Positions 32,715 to 41,613 of a stretch of 64,000 bases of DNA are shown one piece after another. Under the pieces are notes generated by a model that was given only the letters and a program-made list of their open reading frames with translations, was not told the origin of the DNA and ran no database searches. The DNA lies in contig NZ_BMTS01000004.1 in the NCBI RefSeq assembly GCF_014649795.1, positions 372,001-436,000 on the forward strand, in the 5' to 3' direction. Position 1 is the first letter of the stretch. Every line of letters starts with the position of its first letter. Source of the DNA: Streptomyces melanogenes (GTDB lineage: Bacteria > Actinomycetota > Actinomycetes > Streptomycetales > Streptomycetaceae). Made by a program: the position numbers and the translations under genes.

Positions 32715-33289
32715 CCGACGCGGTCGAGGAAGGCGAGCGCGCGCTGGGTGAGCAGCGCGGCCGCCTCCTCCGTGTACGAGGGCAGGCCGGCGTCGGCGAA
32801 CAGGTGCTGCTTGCCGGGGTAGAGGAACAGCTCGGCGTCCGGCGTCGACTCCACCAGGGCCCGGGCCGCCTCGATGTCGCCCTCGTCCACGAAGTACTCG
32901 TCCCCATCCATCCCGTGGATCTGGACCGGAACCCCCTGCGGCCACGCCTCACCGAACTCCGCGACCGGCACGCAGGAGTGGAACAGCAGCGCGCCCTTCG
33001 CCCCCGGCCGGGTCTGGGCGAGGGACTGCGCGGGCAGCACGCCGAGGGAGAAGCCCACGTAGACCAGCTCGGCGGGCAGCCCTTCGGCGGCCGCCCGCCC
33101 CCGCTCCACGATGGTGCCGAACCCCGTCTCCTGTACGTGGGCCACACCGTCCTCCAGGTCGTCGAAGACCCGCCCCTCGTACAGATCCGGGACGTGGACG
33201 GTGTGGCCCGCCGCTCTCAGCGTCTCCGCGAAGGCGCGGACGCCCGAGGTCAGGCCCTGTGCGTGGTGGAACAGCAATACCTCGGCCAT
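32711..33289 (-). CDS. Dienelactone hydrolase family protein
   Basis: 192 residues. Alpha/beta-hydrolase features: LLFHHAQGLTSGVRAF, nucleophile elbow GFSLGV (Ser), acid in HGMDGDEYFVDEGD, and catalytic His in PGKQHLFADAGLPSY. The nucleophile is Ser rather than the Cys of classical dienelactone hydrolases, as in many actinobacterial members. The stop codon shares CTAG with the convergent sigma-operon gene (32711-32714). Start ATG 33289. Substrate unknown. Confidence 0.88.
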   Translation of the reverse strand: MAEVLLFHHAQGLTSGVRAFAETLRAAGHTVHVPDLYEGRVFDDLEDGVAHVQETGFGTIVERGRAAAEGLPAELVYVGFSLGVLPAQSLAQTRPGAKGALLFHSCVPVAEFGEAWPQGVPVQIHGMDGDEYFVDEGDIEAARALVESTPDAELFLYPGKQHLFADAGLPSYTEEAAALLTQRALAFLDRVG

Positions 33290-33396
33290 GGCTGTCCTTT
33301 CGTACCCTTCGTATGGGGAACCCGGACGGCTCCCCGGTTTCGAGTATTGCGGGAGGCACTGACAACCGCCGTCGGCGAGCTCAGCCGACGCTCACC

Positions 33397-34251
33397 TCAG
33401 CCGACGGGCTGGGGCCGCAGGGACGGCTGGGGCAGCCGGGGCACGAGAGGTGCCGGAGCGGTGAGACCGTCGGCTCCCGGCGGGACCGGGACCGCGGCGA
33501 AGATCGCGTCCTGCTGTGCCTGGAGCTCCTTGGCCCGCTCGGGGCTCGTGCTGGGGAGGCGCTGCTCCTCGTACAACTTGTGTGTGACCTCCTGGGCGTC
33601 CTTGCTCGCCGGGGTGTGGAACTGCACCTCGAAGAGGTGCTCTGAACGAGGCGCCCGCCAAGCGGAGTTGATGGCCTTGTAGCCCTTGGCGCGGCCCCAG
33701 GTGTTGGACCACTTGGCGTTGGCGTTGCCCCACCCGGACAGCACGGAGGCGGCGAGCGCGACGCCCTTGGTGTAGCGGCCGTCCGGCCACTGGAGCGTGT
33801 AGCGCACCGAGTCGCTGATGCCGGCCAGCGCGTCGTTCACGTCCCGCTCCGGGTGTTCCAGCAGCGAGGTGGCGACCTTGCGCTTGAGCGAGTCCGCCGA
33901 CTTGAGGCGGTGGTCGAACCCGATGAGCTCGGCGCCGCTGATCAGCGCGGCCGCCCTCACCTGCGGGCTGATGGAGCGCTCGGCCCTCTTGGCCCGGTCG
34001 ATGAAGGCGTCGACCTTGGCGTTGTCGGCGGCGTTGAGCGACAGCCCGTCACCCGTCCACCCGCCGTCGTCCAGCGCCGCTTTGAATACGGGGGCGGATA
34101 CGGGGGTGAACGCGGCGGTGTTGACCGTACGGGCCGTGCCCGCGCGGTCGGCCGGGGGAGCTGCGGCCGCGCTCTGGATCGCGCCCACGCTCAGCGCCGC
34201 GGCCAGCGCGGCGGCGGTCGCGGCCCGCGAGACGGTACGACTGATGTTCAT
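33397..34251 (-). CDS. Secreted RelA/SpoT-like pyrophosphokinase (ATP nucleotide 3'-pyrophosphokinase candidate)
   Basis: 284 residues. An AxA signal (residues 1-31, SVGAIQSAAAAPP) directs export. The mature part carries the pattern of alarmone synthetases: HRLKSADSLKRK (114-125) matches the RxKxxxSxxRK ATP-binding motif; ISDSVRYTLQW (145-155) matches the metal-binding acid region of RelA/SpoT synthetases; YKAINSAW (191-198) matches the YxSxH/GYKGIN region; FEVQFHTP (207-214) matches EVQIRT. Streptomyces are known to secrete an ATP:nucleotide 3'-pyrophosphokinase making (p)ppApp-type products, and this fits it in fold and export. Transfers pyrophosphate from ATP to nucleotide 3'-OH, by inference. 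No immunity or hydrolase gene is adjacent. Confidence 0.72.
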   Translation of the reverse strand: MNISRTVSRAATAAALAAALSVGAIQSAAAAPPADRAGTARTVNTAAFTPVSAPVFKAALDDGGWTGDGLSLNAADNAKVDAFIDRAKRAERSISPQVRAAALISGAELIGFDHRLKSADSLKRKVATSLLEHPERDVNDALAGISDSVRYTLQWPDGRYTKGVALAASVLSGWGNANAKWSNTWGRAKGYKAINSAWRAPRSEHLFEVQFHTPASKDAQEVTHKLYEEQRLPSTSPERAKELQAQQDAIFAAVPVPPGADGLTAPAPLVPRLPQPSLRPQPVG

Positions 34252-34446
34252 CGGTGCCTGGTGTTCCTCTCTCGACGGCGAACATCCGCCGCCCGGGGGA
34301 GGGCCCCGGGCAGCGGACGGTCTCTGACGAGAAACCCAACAGGAGGAACCGGCGGCGAGTTGTCGCCTGGGCCCCGACCGGGCGAATGCTGTCCTGATCA
34401 CACCGAAGGAAGGCGTGATTCCGTATGCGTGCCCAGTCGGTCGGGC

Positions 34447-35385
34447 TCAGCAGCCGAGAGCGGTGAGGTGCTGGTAGAGCGCCTCGTGCCCGTCGGCCTC
34501 CGGGTGCAGACCGTCGACGAGCAGGTCGGTCTTCCCGTACAGCGGCTCCCACATGTCGAGGAAGTCGATGTGGTTCTCCTGGCACCAGGTGCGCATGGAC
34601 TCGCGCAGGGCCAGCGCCCGCTCCTTGGTGAAGCACAGGCCCCCGTAGTCCCGGGTGCGGTCCTCGTCGAGCCAACTCGGTCCCACGACGACGAGGCGCG
34701 CGTTGTGCGCGAGGGCGGTGGCGGCGAGTGAGCCGAGACCGTCCGCGAGGTGCGCGAGCCCGTCGAGATGGCCCTCCGGGGCGGACAGCGGCACGGCCGA
34801 GTCGTTGATCCCGGCGGCGACGAGAAGGGTGTCGGGCAGCCGGGGGCCCAGCAGCGCCGGTGTCTGCTCGGCGGCCTGGGCCAGGGTGCTGCCCGGAATG
34901 GCCAGGTTGAAGACCCGGTGCTCGGCCTCGTTCCGGGCGATATGGGTGGCCGCCAGGCGAGCCGCCCACCCTCCCCGCGGGTCGCAGCGCCCGTACGCGA
35001 TGCTGTCGCCCACGATCACGATCCGCGCCGCCGGACGCAGCGGCTTCGCGTCCAGATAGGCCCAGACGCTCTCACCGGAGGAGAGGAGCACTCGCCGACG
35101 GACGTAGTCGTCGACTTCGTACGCGTCGGCCGCGGCGAGGTCCTGGTCGGTGAGACGCAGCACGGCGCCTTCGACCACGGCCCCGTACTTGCGCTCCAGC
35201 GTCAGGTGCACGTCCAGACCGCTGGTGGCGATCACGGCCGGGTCGGTGATCGCGATGGGCCTGGTCGTATAGCCGGAGAGCGACGCCGGAGCAGTGGGCA
35301 CGGCCTGGCCGAAGAGGGCGGTCTGGACCCGCTCGTCCATGAGCGTGCCGAAGGAGAAGAGGGCGTGAGGACGTGAGACGGTCAC
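34447..35385 (-). CDS. Gamma-glutamylcyclotransferase-like / SGNH hydrolase fusion
   Basis: 312 residues from GTG 35385; an ATG at 35424 would add 13 residues and neither has a strong site. The N-terminal ~115 residues match the GGCT/AIG2 fold: LFSFGTLMDERVQTALFG, YTTRPI, then EGAVLRLTDQDLAAADAYE and YVRRRVLL. From about residue 127 an SGNH hydrolase follows: IVIVGDSIAYG (Ser), GGWAARLA, AIPGST, AGINDSA (Asn) and the DGLHPEADGH end (Asp-His). Fusion of an amide-cleaving cyclotransferase-like fold with an esterase/lipase fold is unusual. No signal peptide. Confidence 0.8.
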   Translation of the reverse strand: MTVSRPHALFSFGTLMDERVQTALFGQAVPTAPASLSGYTTRPIAITDPAVIATSGLDVHLTLERKYGAVVEGAVLRLTDQDLAAADAYEVDDYVRRRVLLSSGESVWAYLDAKPLRPAARIVIVGDSIAYGRCDPRGGWAARLAATHIARNEAEHRVFNLAIPGSTLAQAAEQTPALLGPRLPDTLLVAAGINDSAVPLSAPEGHLDGLAHLADGLGSLAATALAHNARLVVVGPSWLDEDRTRDYGGLCFTKERALALRESMRTWCQENHIDFLDMWEPLYGKTDLLVDGLHPEADGHEALYQHLTALGC

Positions 35386-35756
35386 TTTGGGGTGCGGGGC
35401 CTTTCTTGAAGGGTTGATCAACATCACCCTAACGGGCGCCCGGGGCGTGGGTCCCGCCGCTCCCACGCGGCCCCGCGCCCGACGGCTCGCCGGCCAGGTG
35501 GTTCTCGATGCGGGCAATCCCGCGAGCGCGCAGCCGGAGTCTCCCGCAGCCACGACCCCTGCCTCGCGACCCCACACCCACCACCCCCCTTTCACCCCGA
35601 CGTCGACAATCCTTAACGTGTCAGTCCCCCGCGCGGCGCCACCCGGGGCACACACTGATCCACATCCCGCACGCAACGGTGACGACGATCCGTCCGCCGT
35701 GCCGTCGACGGGGGCTCGTCACCCACTCCGCCCCTTCGCTCAAGGACGCAAGGCCC
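35386..35756. other. 371-bp divergent promoter region
   Basis: Separates the leftward GGCT-SGNH fusion from the rightward GNAT gene. No strong palindrome or gene seen. Confidence 0.4.
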
Positions 35757-36443
35757 GTGCCCGAAATCGTCACTCTCCGCGGCCGCACCCTCCGGCTGGA
35801 GCCGCTCGCCGAACGTCACGTCGAGGCACTGGCGCGTGCCGCCGCCGAGGATCGTGGCAGCTATGCCTTCACGCCCGTGCCCTGTGGGGTGGAGGCGACC
35901 GAGCGGTATGTCGCCGACGCGCTGGCGGCTCGGGCGACGGGGCGCGCGCTGCCGTTCGCCACGGTGCGGGTCGCGGACGGGCGGGTCGTGGGGTCGACGC
36001 GCTTCTGCGAGCTGGACTACTGGCAGGGGCCGGTGCCCTGGCCGCCGGCCCCGCGCGGCCCGCTGGGTCCCGTGCGCACCGCCATCCCGGACGCGGCGGA
36101 GATCGGCGGCACCTGGCTCTCCTCGTGCGCCCAGGGCACCGGCATCAACACCGAGGCCAAGCTGTTGATGCTGCGGCACGCCTTCGAGACCTGGGGCGTC
36201 CGGCGAGTCTCGATGCGCGCCGACGCCCGCAACCTGCGCTCGCGCACCGCGATCGAACGCCTCGGCGCGACCCTCGACGGTGTGCACCGGGCACACTCCC
36301 GGGGCCTGGACGGCATGGTCCGCAGTACGGCCTTCTACTCGATCCTCGACGAGGAGTGGCCCCGGGTGCGGGAACAGCTCGAACAGAGGGTGGGTGCGGC
36401 GCGGCTGAAGGCGACCGGCACACGCTCGCTCGTCCCGGCGTGA
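35757..36443 (+). CDS. GNAT family N-acetyltransferase
   Basis: 228 residues from GTG 35757 (AAGGACGCAAGG upstream; longer in-frame extensions lack sites). Reads VTLRGRTLRLEPLAERHV at the N-terminus, a VGSTRFCELDYW strand, EIGGTWLSSCAQGTGINTEAKLLML as the acetyl-CoA-binding loop region, and RVSMRADARNLRSRTAIERLGATLDG, the RimJ/RimL-type C-terminal half. Probably acetylates a protein N-terminus or small amine. 60 bases before the APH-like kinase gene, possibly co-transcribed. Confidence 0.88.
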   Translation: MPEIVTLRGRTLRLEPLAERHVEALARAAAEDRGSYAFTPVPCGVEATERYVADALAARATGRALPFATVRVADGRVVGSTRFCELDYWQGPVPWPPAPRGPLGPVRTAIPDAAEIGGTWLSSCAQGTGINTEAKLLMLRHAFETWGVRRVSMRADARNLRSRTAIERLGATLDGVHRAHSRGLDGMVRSTAFYSILDEEWPRVREQLEQRVGAARLKATGTRSLVPA

Positions 36444-36503
36444 GGGGAGTGTCGGGGAAAAGCGTTTGACGCCTGCCACCGCCCAGCGGTCGGATGGTCG
36501 CCC

Positions 36504-37403
36504 ATGAGCTCAGCACAGATGTACTCCGACCTGCACCCCATCGACGACGCACTCGTACGGCGGTTGGTCGCCGGGCAGTTCCCCCAGTGGGCGGGGCTGC
36601 CGGTGGTGCGTTTTCCGTCCGGCGGGACGGTCAACGCCATGTACCGGCTGGGCGACGACATGGTCGTACGGCTGCCGCTGGTGCGGGGCGGAGCCTCGGA
36701 CGTGACGATGGAGCGGGAGTGGCTGCCCCGCCTCGCGTCGGTGCTGCCCACGCCCGTCCCCGAGGTGCTCGGAGCCGGGGAGCCGACCGAGGGGTATCCG
36801 TGGGATTGGTCGGTGTACCGGTGGCTGGCGGGGGAGAACCCGGAGGCGGGGGCGCTGAGCGAACCGGTGCTGCTGGCCGAGGACTTGGCCGGGTTCGTGG
36901 CCGCGATGCGCGGCATCACGTTGCCGGGGGCGCCGCCCGCCCACCGCGGCGGCCCGGTCGCCTCGCTCGACGCGTCGACCCGCGCGGCGATCGAGCAACT
37001 GCGCGGGATCCCGCAGGAGGGCGTCGACTGCGATGCCGTGCTCGCCGTGTGGGAGGACGCGCTGCGCGCCCCGGCCTGGGACGGGCCGCCGGTGTGGCTG
37101 CACGCCGACCTGATGCCGGGCAATGTGCTGGTGAACGGCGGCAGGCTCACCTCGGTGATCGACTTCGGTTGCATGGGGATGGGCGACCCCGCCTGCGACC
37201 TCTTCCCCGCCTGGAACCTGCTCCCCGCCGACGCACGGAAGGTCTTCCGCGACGCGCTGGGCGTGGACGACGCCGCCTGGATCCGCGGCCGAGGACGGAC
37301 GCTCTCACAGGCGCTGATCGCGCTGCCCGACTACCGGACGACCAACCCGGCGATGGCGAACAACGCCCGGCATGTGATCCGGGCGGTGCTCGAAGAGTGC
37401 TGA
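36504..37403 (+). CDS. Aminoglycoside phosphotransferase (APH) family kinase
   Basis: 299 residues. The N-lobe has FPSGGTVNAMYRLGDDMVVRLPL with the ATP-binding Lys/Arg region; the hinge YPWDWSVYRWL follows. The C-lobe shows the Brenner motif LHADLMPGNVLVN (HxDxxxxN) and VIDFGCMGMGDPACDL (DFG-type metal motif). These are complete, so it is likely an active small-molecule kinase; whether it confers antibiotic resistance cannot be told. It follows the GNAT gene in the same direction, a common pairing of antibiotic-modifying activities. Confidence 0.88.
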   Translation: MSSAQMYSDLHPIDDALVRRLVAGQFPQWAGLPVVRFPSGGTVNAMYRLGDDMVVRLPLVRGGASDVTMEREWLPRLASVLPTPVPEVLGAGEPTEGYPWDWSVYRWLAGENPEAGALSEPVLLAEDLAGFVAAMRGITLPGAPPAHRGGPVASLDASTRAAIEQLRGIPQEGVDCDAVLAVWEDALRAPAWDGPPVWLHADLMPGNVLVNGGRLTSVIDFGCMGMGDPACDLFPAWNLLPADARKVFRDALGVDDAAWIRGRGRTLSQALIALPDYRTTNPAMANNARHVIRAVLEEC

Positions 37404-37509
37404 GCTACGGACTCCCTTAACTCCAAGGCGCGGAAGCCGTGTTGGCGGCCTTGGTGCTCCGGAATGCCAGCCGGTCCGCCGCCCGCCGCCCCCGGCTCTC
37501 CAGCGGTTC

Positions 37510-37692
37510 GTGATCGCCGCCCGCCTGATGCATCAAGTGGCCGTCCACGACCTGGACTTCGTCGAGACCCAGCCCACCGACGCGGAGAAGGTCGAGAGTG
37601 CCGTGGTGGCCACGATCCTCGTCGAACCGGTGCTGCGGGCGCTCCACCGGCTGGCCCAGGAGGAGGAGTCGGCCCGGCGGTACGGGTTGTAG
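37510..37692 (+). pseudogene. Short helical gene fragment
   Basis: A 60-residue open frame from GTG 37510 with strong GC3 bias. It reads VIAARLMHQVAVHDLDFVET, then DAEKVESAVVATILVEP and LRALHRLAQEEESARRYGL, all helical. There is no convincing ribosome site and no counterpart upstream. It looks like the surviving C-terminal end of a larger protein. Family not recognised. Confidence 0.35.
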
Positions 37693-37699
37693 AGCCGCC

Positions 37700-37789
37700 G
37701 CGTGCGTACACCCCTGTCGGAGCTGCGGGACCCGATGCTTTCCCCGGCCGCTGTCGACGGGCTGCGCATGCTCGCCGAACGAGGCGTTT
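37700..37789 (+). pseudogene. Second short gene fragment
   Basis: From GTG 37700 to TGA 37789, 29 residues: VRTPLSELRDPMLSPAAVDG, then LRMLAERGV. GC3 is high. It is in another frame from the fragment before it and lies directly upstream of the terminator at 37804. Possibly debris of the same or a neighbouring lost gene. Confidence 0.25.
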
Positions 37790-37803
37790 GACCGCCTCGG
37801 GCC

Positions 37804-37832
37804 GGGGTGGGGCGTCCGGTCTGCCCCACCCC
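37804..37832. terminator. Stem-loop terminator
   Basis: Perfect 10-bp stem GGGGTGGGGC/GCCCCACCCC with a 9-base loop, after cassette 2 on the minus strand. Confidence 0.75.
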
Positions 37833-37839
37833 GTTTCCG

Positions 37840-38304
37840 TCAGCGCAGCACCGACGAGAAGTTGTCGAGCTGGATCCAGGTGACCGGGTCCGTGGTCTGC
37901 GGGCCGTACACCATGACGCGGCCCGACGTGTCCGCCTCCACCCGGGTGGCGTTGACGCCGAGGTGGTTGTTGCGCGGGCAGACACCGCGGGTCGTCTTCG
38001 GCGGACGTATGGCCGCCGGGAGGGTGCCCAGCTGCGAGTCACCGGTGAAGTTGCAGGTGAGCACGCCGCGCAGCTGGAGGAACTCGGTGCCCGCGATGCT
38101 CACCACCCGGGCCTGCGCGGGTGTGTCCGCGTCCGCGGAGACGCCCGAGGTCAGCGCGATGGCCGTCCAGTCCACGACGACCTGCACCCCGGTCGGGGCA
38201 GCGGCGGCGGGCGAGGCGGTGAGCAGCGGCACACCGACGGCCGCGGTGGGTACCGCGAGGGCCGTGGCGAGCAGGGAGCGGCGGCTGGTGGTGCGCGAGG
38301 GCAT
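37840..38304 (-). CDS. Tat-exported single-domain protein (cassette 2)
   Basis: 154 residues from ATG 38304. Tat-type signal (TTSRRSLLATALAVPTAAVG, ending AAAAP), then the all-beta domain: ALTSGVSADADT, RVVSIAGTEFLQLRG, LPAAIRPPKTTRG, RNNHLGVNATRVEAD and PVTWIQLDNFSSVLR. It duplicates the 27592-28041 protein and the C-terminal domain of 38358-39614. It lies 53 bases downstream of the propeller gene on the same strand, as in cassette 1, so the pair was duplicated as a unit. Confidence 0.8.
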   Translation of the reverse strand: MPSRTTSRRSLLATALAVPTAAVGVPLLTASPAAAAPTGVQVVVDWTAIALTSGVSADADTPAQARVVSIAGTEFLQLRGVLTCNFTGDSQLGTLPAAIRPPKTTRGVCPRNNHLGVNATRVEADTSGRVMVYGPQTTDPVTWIQLDNFSSVLR

Positions 38305-38357
38305 GGTCGATCCTCCGGATCGCGAGAGAGGGTGGGGGTGTCCGAGCTTCGGCGCGG

Positions 38358-39614
38358 TCATCGCCAGGCGGTCGAGACGCAGTCGAGGTCGATCCAGGAG
38401 ATGGAGTTGTCCGCGGTGGCGCCGAACGCCCACAGCTCACCGAGCTTGTTCGCCTCGACCCGGCAGACTCCCACCCCGTAGTACATGTTGCGCGGTGTGT
38501 TCTGCCGTACGGGCCGCGTGGGCCAGAGCCGCTGCGGCAGCGTCGCGATCAGGGCGTCCCCGGTGAGGCTGCAGGTGAGCGTGCCGCGCAGCTGGAGGTA
38601 CGTGGTGTCGGCGAGGGCGACCAGGCGGCCGCGCGGAGCCTCGGCGCCCGCCTTGACGCCGGTGGCGAGGGTGAGGTTCTCCCAGTCGGACAGCACCTTC
38701 ACCCCGTCGACCGCCGGCTGCGTCGGGTACCAGCCGATGGTGACGTTGCGGCGCCCGGTGGTGCCGGGGACGGTGTCGCTGAAGCCGAACAGCAGCCGGG
38801 TCTCACCGGTCTTCGGGTCCACCTCGACGGCCAGCCCCTCGGGCTCGCGCCGCTCCAGACCGTCGGCGCCGGTGACCACCTGCGAGTCGAGCTTCGTCTT
38901 CGAGTCCAGGGAGTACGACGTGATGTACGCGGTCCCCGGGTAGGTCGTGACCGGGTCCTTCTTCCACTGGTAGACGTACAGGACGCCGTTGAGGGCGGTG
39001 TACCCCTGGAAGGTGAGTCCGGTTTCCGCGCCCGCCGGCAGCTCGAAGGTGCTGCCGATCTCCACCCACTCGCCCTGCGCCGCCTTGGCCAGGTCGTAGC
39101 GGGTGAAGCACCGCACACTGCCCTTGAAGTAGACGATCGTCAGGGTGTTGTTGGCGAGGTCCACCGACGGGCCGGTGCTCCGTCCGCCCGGCGGGCAGAA
39201 CTTCTGCGCGGCGGGCACGTCGGCCTGGTCGAGGGTGGCCCCGTCGACGAAGCGGAAGCGGGTCACAGCCGTACCGAAGGCGTTGCTCACACCGTCATTG
39301 GGGGAAACCGGACCGACCTCGGTCCACAGGTAGGTGTCGGTCCCGACCGGCTCGGCCCCCATCGAGATCCCGTGCCCGAAGCCCGTGAGGTACATGCTGC
39401 CCGTCAGCCGCCCGGTGTTCCGGTCGATGCGGTTGAGGTACATGTTCCCGAGCGGCGTCTTGGCGGCGCTCTCCATCTGGAGCACGAAGACGTGTCCGTT
39501 GACCGGGTCGGAAGCGATCGCCTGCGGAGCGGGATTCTTCGTCAACGGCACGGTCTGGATGAGCTTGCCGGTCACTCCGGACAGGTTGATCCCGTTTATG
39601 TCGGTAATGGCCAT
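38358..39614 (-). CDS. TagC/P68-RBP-like beta-propeller protein (cassette 2)
   Basis: 418 residues from ATG 39614 (AAGGGG upstream). Residues 1-300 are the propeller: GINLSGVTGKLIQTVPL, VFVLQMESAAKTPLGNMY, YLTGFGHGISMGAEP, ERREPEGLAVEVDPKTG. The last ~115 residues are the beta domain (LVALADTTYLQLRGTL, RNMYYGVGVCRVEAN, ISWIDLDCVSTAWR). Layout and key positions match 28101-29369. No export signal. In known systems such propellers bind teichoic acid or other wall glycopolymers; that role is inference here. Confidence 0.8.
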   Translation of the reverse strand: MAITDINGINLSGVTGKLIQTVPLTKNPAPQAIASDPVNGHVFVLQMESAAKTPLGNMYLNRIDRNTGRLTGSMYLTGFGHGISMGAEPVGTDTYLWTEVGPVSPNDGVSNAFGTAVTRFRFVDGATLDQADVPAAQKFCPPGGRSTGPSVDLANNTLTIVYFKGSVRCFTRYDLAKAAQGEWVEIGSTFELPAGAETGLTFQGYTALNGVLYVYQWKKDPVTTYPGTAYITSYSLDSKTKLDSQVVTGADGLERREPEGLAVEVDPKTGETRLLFGFSDTVPGTTGRRNVTIGWYPTQPAVDGVKVLSDWENLTLATGVKAGAEAPRGRLVALADTTYLQLRGTLTCSLTGDALIATLPQRLWPTRPVRQNTPRNMYYGVGVCRVEANKLGELWAFGATADNSISWIDLDCVSTAWR

Positions 39615-39686
39615 GGATTCCCCTTCTGTGGGGCGCGATCCGGCCCCACCGACCGAGATCGTACGCATGTGCCACACCGTGCGATG

Positions 39687-39737
39687 ACCAGGGCGGCCGT
39701 GCTGTCGTGGGGCATACGACAGCACGGCCGCCCTGGT
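39687..39737. terminator. Long stem-loop terminator
   Basis: Perfect 22-bp arms (39687-39708 and 39716-39737) with a 7-base loop GGGGCAT, just downstream of the choice-of-anchor-A gene. The stem is unusually long for this window. Confidence 0.8.
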
Positions 39738-39780
39738 GGGGACCGGTCCGGCCGGTCACCCTGTCAGCTGCTCGCGGGCG

Positions 39781-41613
39781 TCAGCGGGGCCCGCCCTTGC
39801 CTCCCTTGCCCTTGCCGCCCTTGTCGGGCTCGCCGCGCTTGTTGGTGAGCTTGACGGTGACACCCCTGGACGCGTTGGCGGCGGTCACCTCGTGGGGGCC
39901 GCTGACCCGGTTCTCCGGCAGGACGTACCCCTCGGGCACGGCCGTCTCCTGGACGTAGTACGAGCCGAGGGGCAGGTCGGAGAAGACGCACCGGCCCGCG
40001 TTCCCGGTCGCGCAGCCGGGGCCCACCGGGGTGTCGGGCGTGGTGCCCGACGTCTGGAGCCCGGGGGTTCCGTTGGTCTCGTGCCACAGCCGGAACACCG
40101 CGCCCGCCAGCGGACCGCCGGTCTCGGCGTCCGTCTTGTCGACGGTGAGCGATCCCTTCGGCTCGACGTGCCGGTGGTCGGTCACGGTCACCGAGACGCC
40201 CCGGGAGGCGTTGGCCTCGGTGAGGACGAGGGGTCCGAAGTGCGCGGGGGAGGGCAGGTCGTAGCCTTCCGGTGCCCTGGTCTCCACCCAGTAGTACGTG
40301 CCTGGCACAACCTTCCGGGTGCAGGCACCGGAGCCGTCGGTCGTGCAGGGGGTTCCCCGGCGGGTGTCCGGGGTGGTGCCCGTGGTCTGCAGTCCGGTGG
40401 TCCCGTTGGTCTCCTCCCACAGCTCGAACACCGCCCCGGCGAGCGGCCTGCCGGTGGCCTGGTCCGTCTTGACGACCTTCACCTCGCCCTCGGTGGGCGG
40501 CGCGCTGCCGCAGTCGGGCAGGTTCCCGTCGAAGGCGTAGTTGTGGAACTCCTGGCCACCGCCGCCCGACGGCGGGCTGGTGTGGGTGAGCGAACCGGTC
40601 GTGAAGAAGCGCCCGTTGATGCCGGGCAGCTCCACCGTCGCCCGGGAGGCCTGGTTGCCGATCAGCACGCTGCCCTGGAACTGGCCGGTGCCCTTGAAAC
40701 CGACGGAGGTCGCGTCGGGGAAGTTCCACAGCAGCCGGCTGCGCAGCTGGTTGAACGGGCTGGAGTCGTCGATCGTGCCGCTGTAGGTGGTGATGGTCCG
40801 GCTGGTCCCGAGCACGTTGACCAGCACGGTCGCCCCGGCGGGGATGCGGGCGAACCGGATGCCCTCCTGGCCGCCGCTCGCGCTCTGCATGTCGAAGTCG
40901 ACGTTGAACACCTGGAGCATGGAGGTGCCGTCACCGGTGAACAGGGTCTCCCCGCCCGCGTGCACGGCCGTCCCGGTGGGCGTACGGGTGCCGCCGCCGG
41001 GGTGCGCGTAGCACTTGCTGGCGTCGGTGAGCTGTCCCCGCAGCGCGGTGTACGGCTTGGCCGCGTCCGGGTCGTGGACGGTGCGCTGGGACAGGATGGT
41101 CCCGGTGGCGGAGCCCGCGTGGCGTACGACGCCCTGCTCGGCCAGCAGCCGCTGACCGGTCGCGACGGTGACGTTGCCGCCGGTGGTCAGCCAGTCCGCA
41201 CCGACCGGCGGCGCGACCCGGGAGCCGACCCCGGCCTCGCCGACGTTGTAGATGCCGCTGACGCCCGAGGCCTTGTTCTGGTCGAAATTGCCGAGCACGA
41301 CGACGCGGCCCTCGGCTTCGGCGGCCTTCTCCCGTACGTGGAAGTCACCGCCGACGTATACGTTGATGCCGTTGTCGCGGAACCGGATGGGCCCGTTGTG
41401 GATGGGCGGGTAGCCGTCGGGGGGACAGTGGCCCGGCACGCACGGGCCGAGACCACCGGGCAGCGGCGCGGCAGCCAGCGCGGCTTGGGAGGGCGCCTGC
41501 CCGCCGGGCAGGGCCGTCGCCGTCGCGGGGAGAGCGGCCACGGACAGGACGGTCGCGGTCAGCAGGGGTCTGAGGGATCTCGCGCCGGGTCGGGCCAGGG
41601 AGAGACGGAACAC
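39781..41613 (-). CDS. Choice-of-anchor A / twin SpaA (Cna-B) surface protein
   Basis: 610 residues from GTG 41613 (GAGGAG 12 bases upstream). Export signal [20 protein letters not shown]. Residues ~45-400 are the choice-of-anchor A domain ([61 protein letters not shown], and a [12 protein letters not shown] end). Two SpaA/prealbumin-like repeats follow, each starting VDKTDAETG- or [13 protein letters not shown] and containing WxETxAPEGY-type segments. The tail is [13 protein letters not shown] with no LPxTG or membrane helix, so attachment is not by sortase. Probably a wall- or surface-associated adhesin or sheath component. Confidence 0.85.
   Translation of the reverse strand: MFRLSLARPGARSLRPLLTATVLSVAALPATATALPGGQAPSQAALAAAPLPGGLGPCVPGHCPPDGYPPIHNGPIRFRDNGINVYVGGDFHVREKAAEAEGRVVVLGNFDQNKASGVSGIYNVGEAGVGSRVAPPVGADWLTTGGNVTVATGQRLLAEQGVVRHAGSATGTILSQRTVHDPDAAKPYTALRGQLTDASKCYAHPGGGTRTPTGTAVHAGGETLFTGDGTSMLQVFNVDFDMQSASGGQEGIRFARIPAGATVLVNVLGTSRTITTYSGTIDDSSPFNQLRSRLLWNFPDATSVGFKGTGQFQGSVLIGNQASRATVELPGINGRFFTTGSLTHTSPPSGGGGQEFHNYAFDGNLPDCGSAPPTEGEVKVVKTDQATGRPLAGAVFELWEETNGTTGLQTTGTTPDTRRGTPCTTDGSGACTRKVVPGTYYWVETRAPEGYDLPSPAHFGPLVLTEANASRGVSVTVTDHRHVEPKGSLTVDKTDAETGGPLAGAVFRLWHETNGTPGLQTSGTTPDTPVGPGCATGNAGRCVFSDLPLGSYYVQETAVPEGYVLPENRVSGPHEVTAANASRGVTVKLTNKRGEPDKGGKGKGGKGGPR

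Noticed and set aside
39687..39737. Long inverted repeat as insertion-sequence end
   Set aside because: There is no transposase or target duplication, and it sits right after a gene stop, fitting a terminator.
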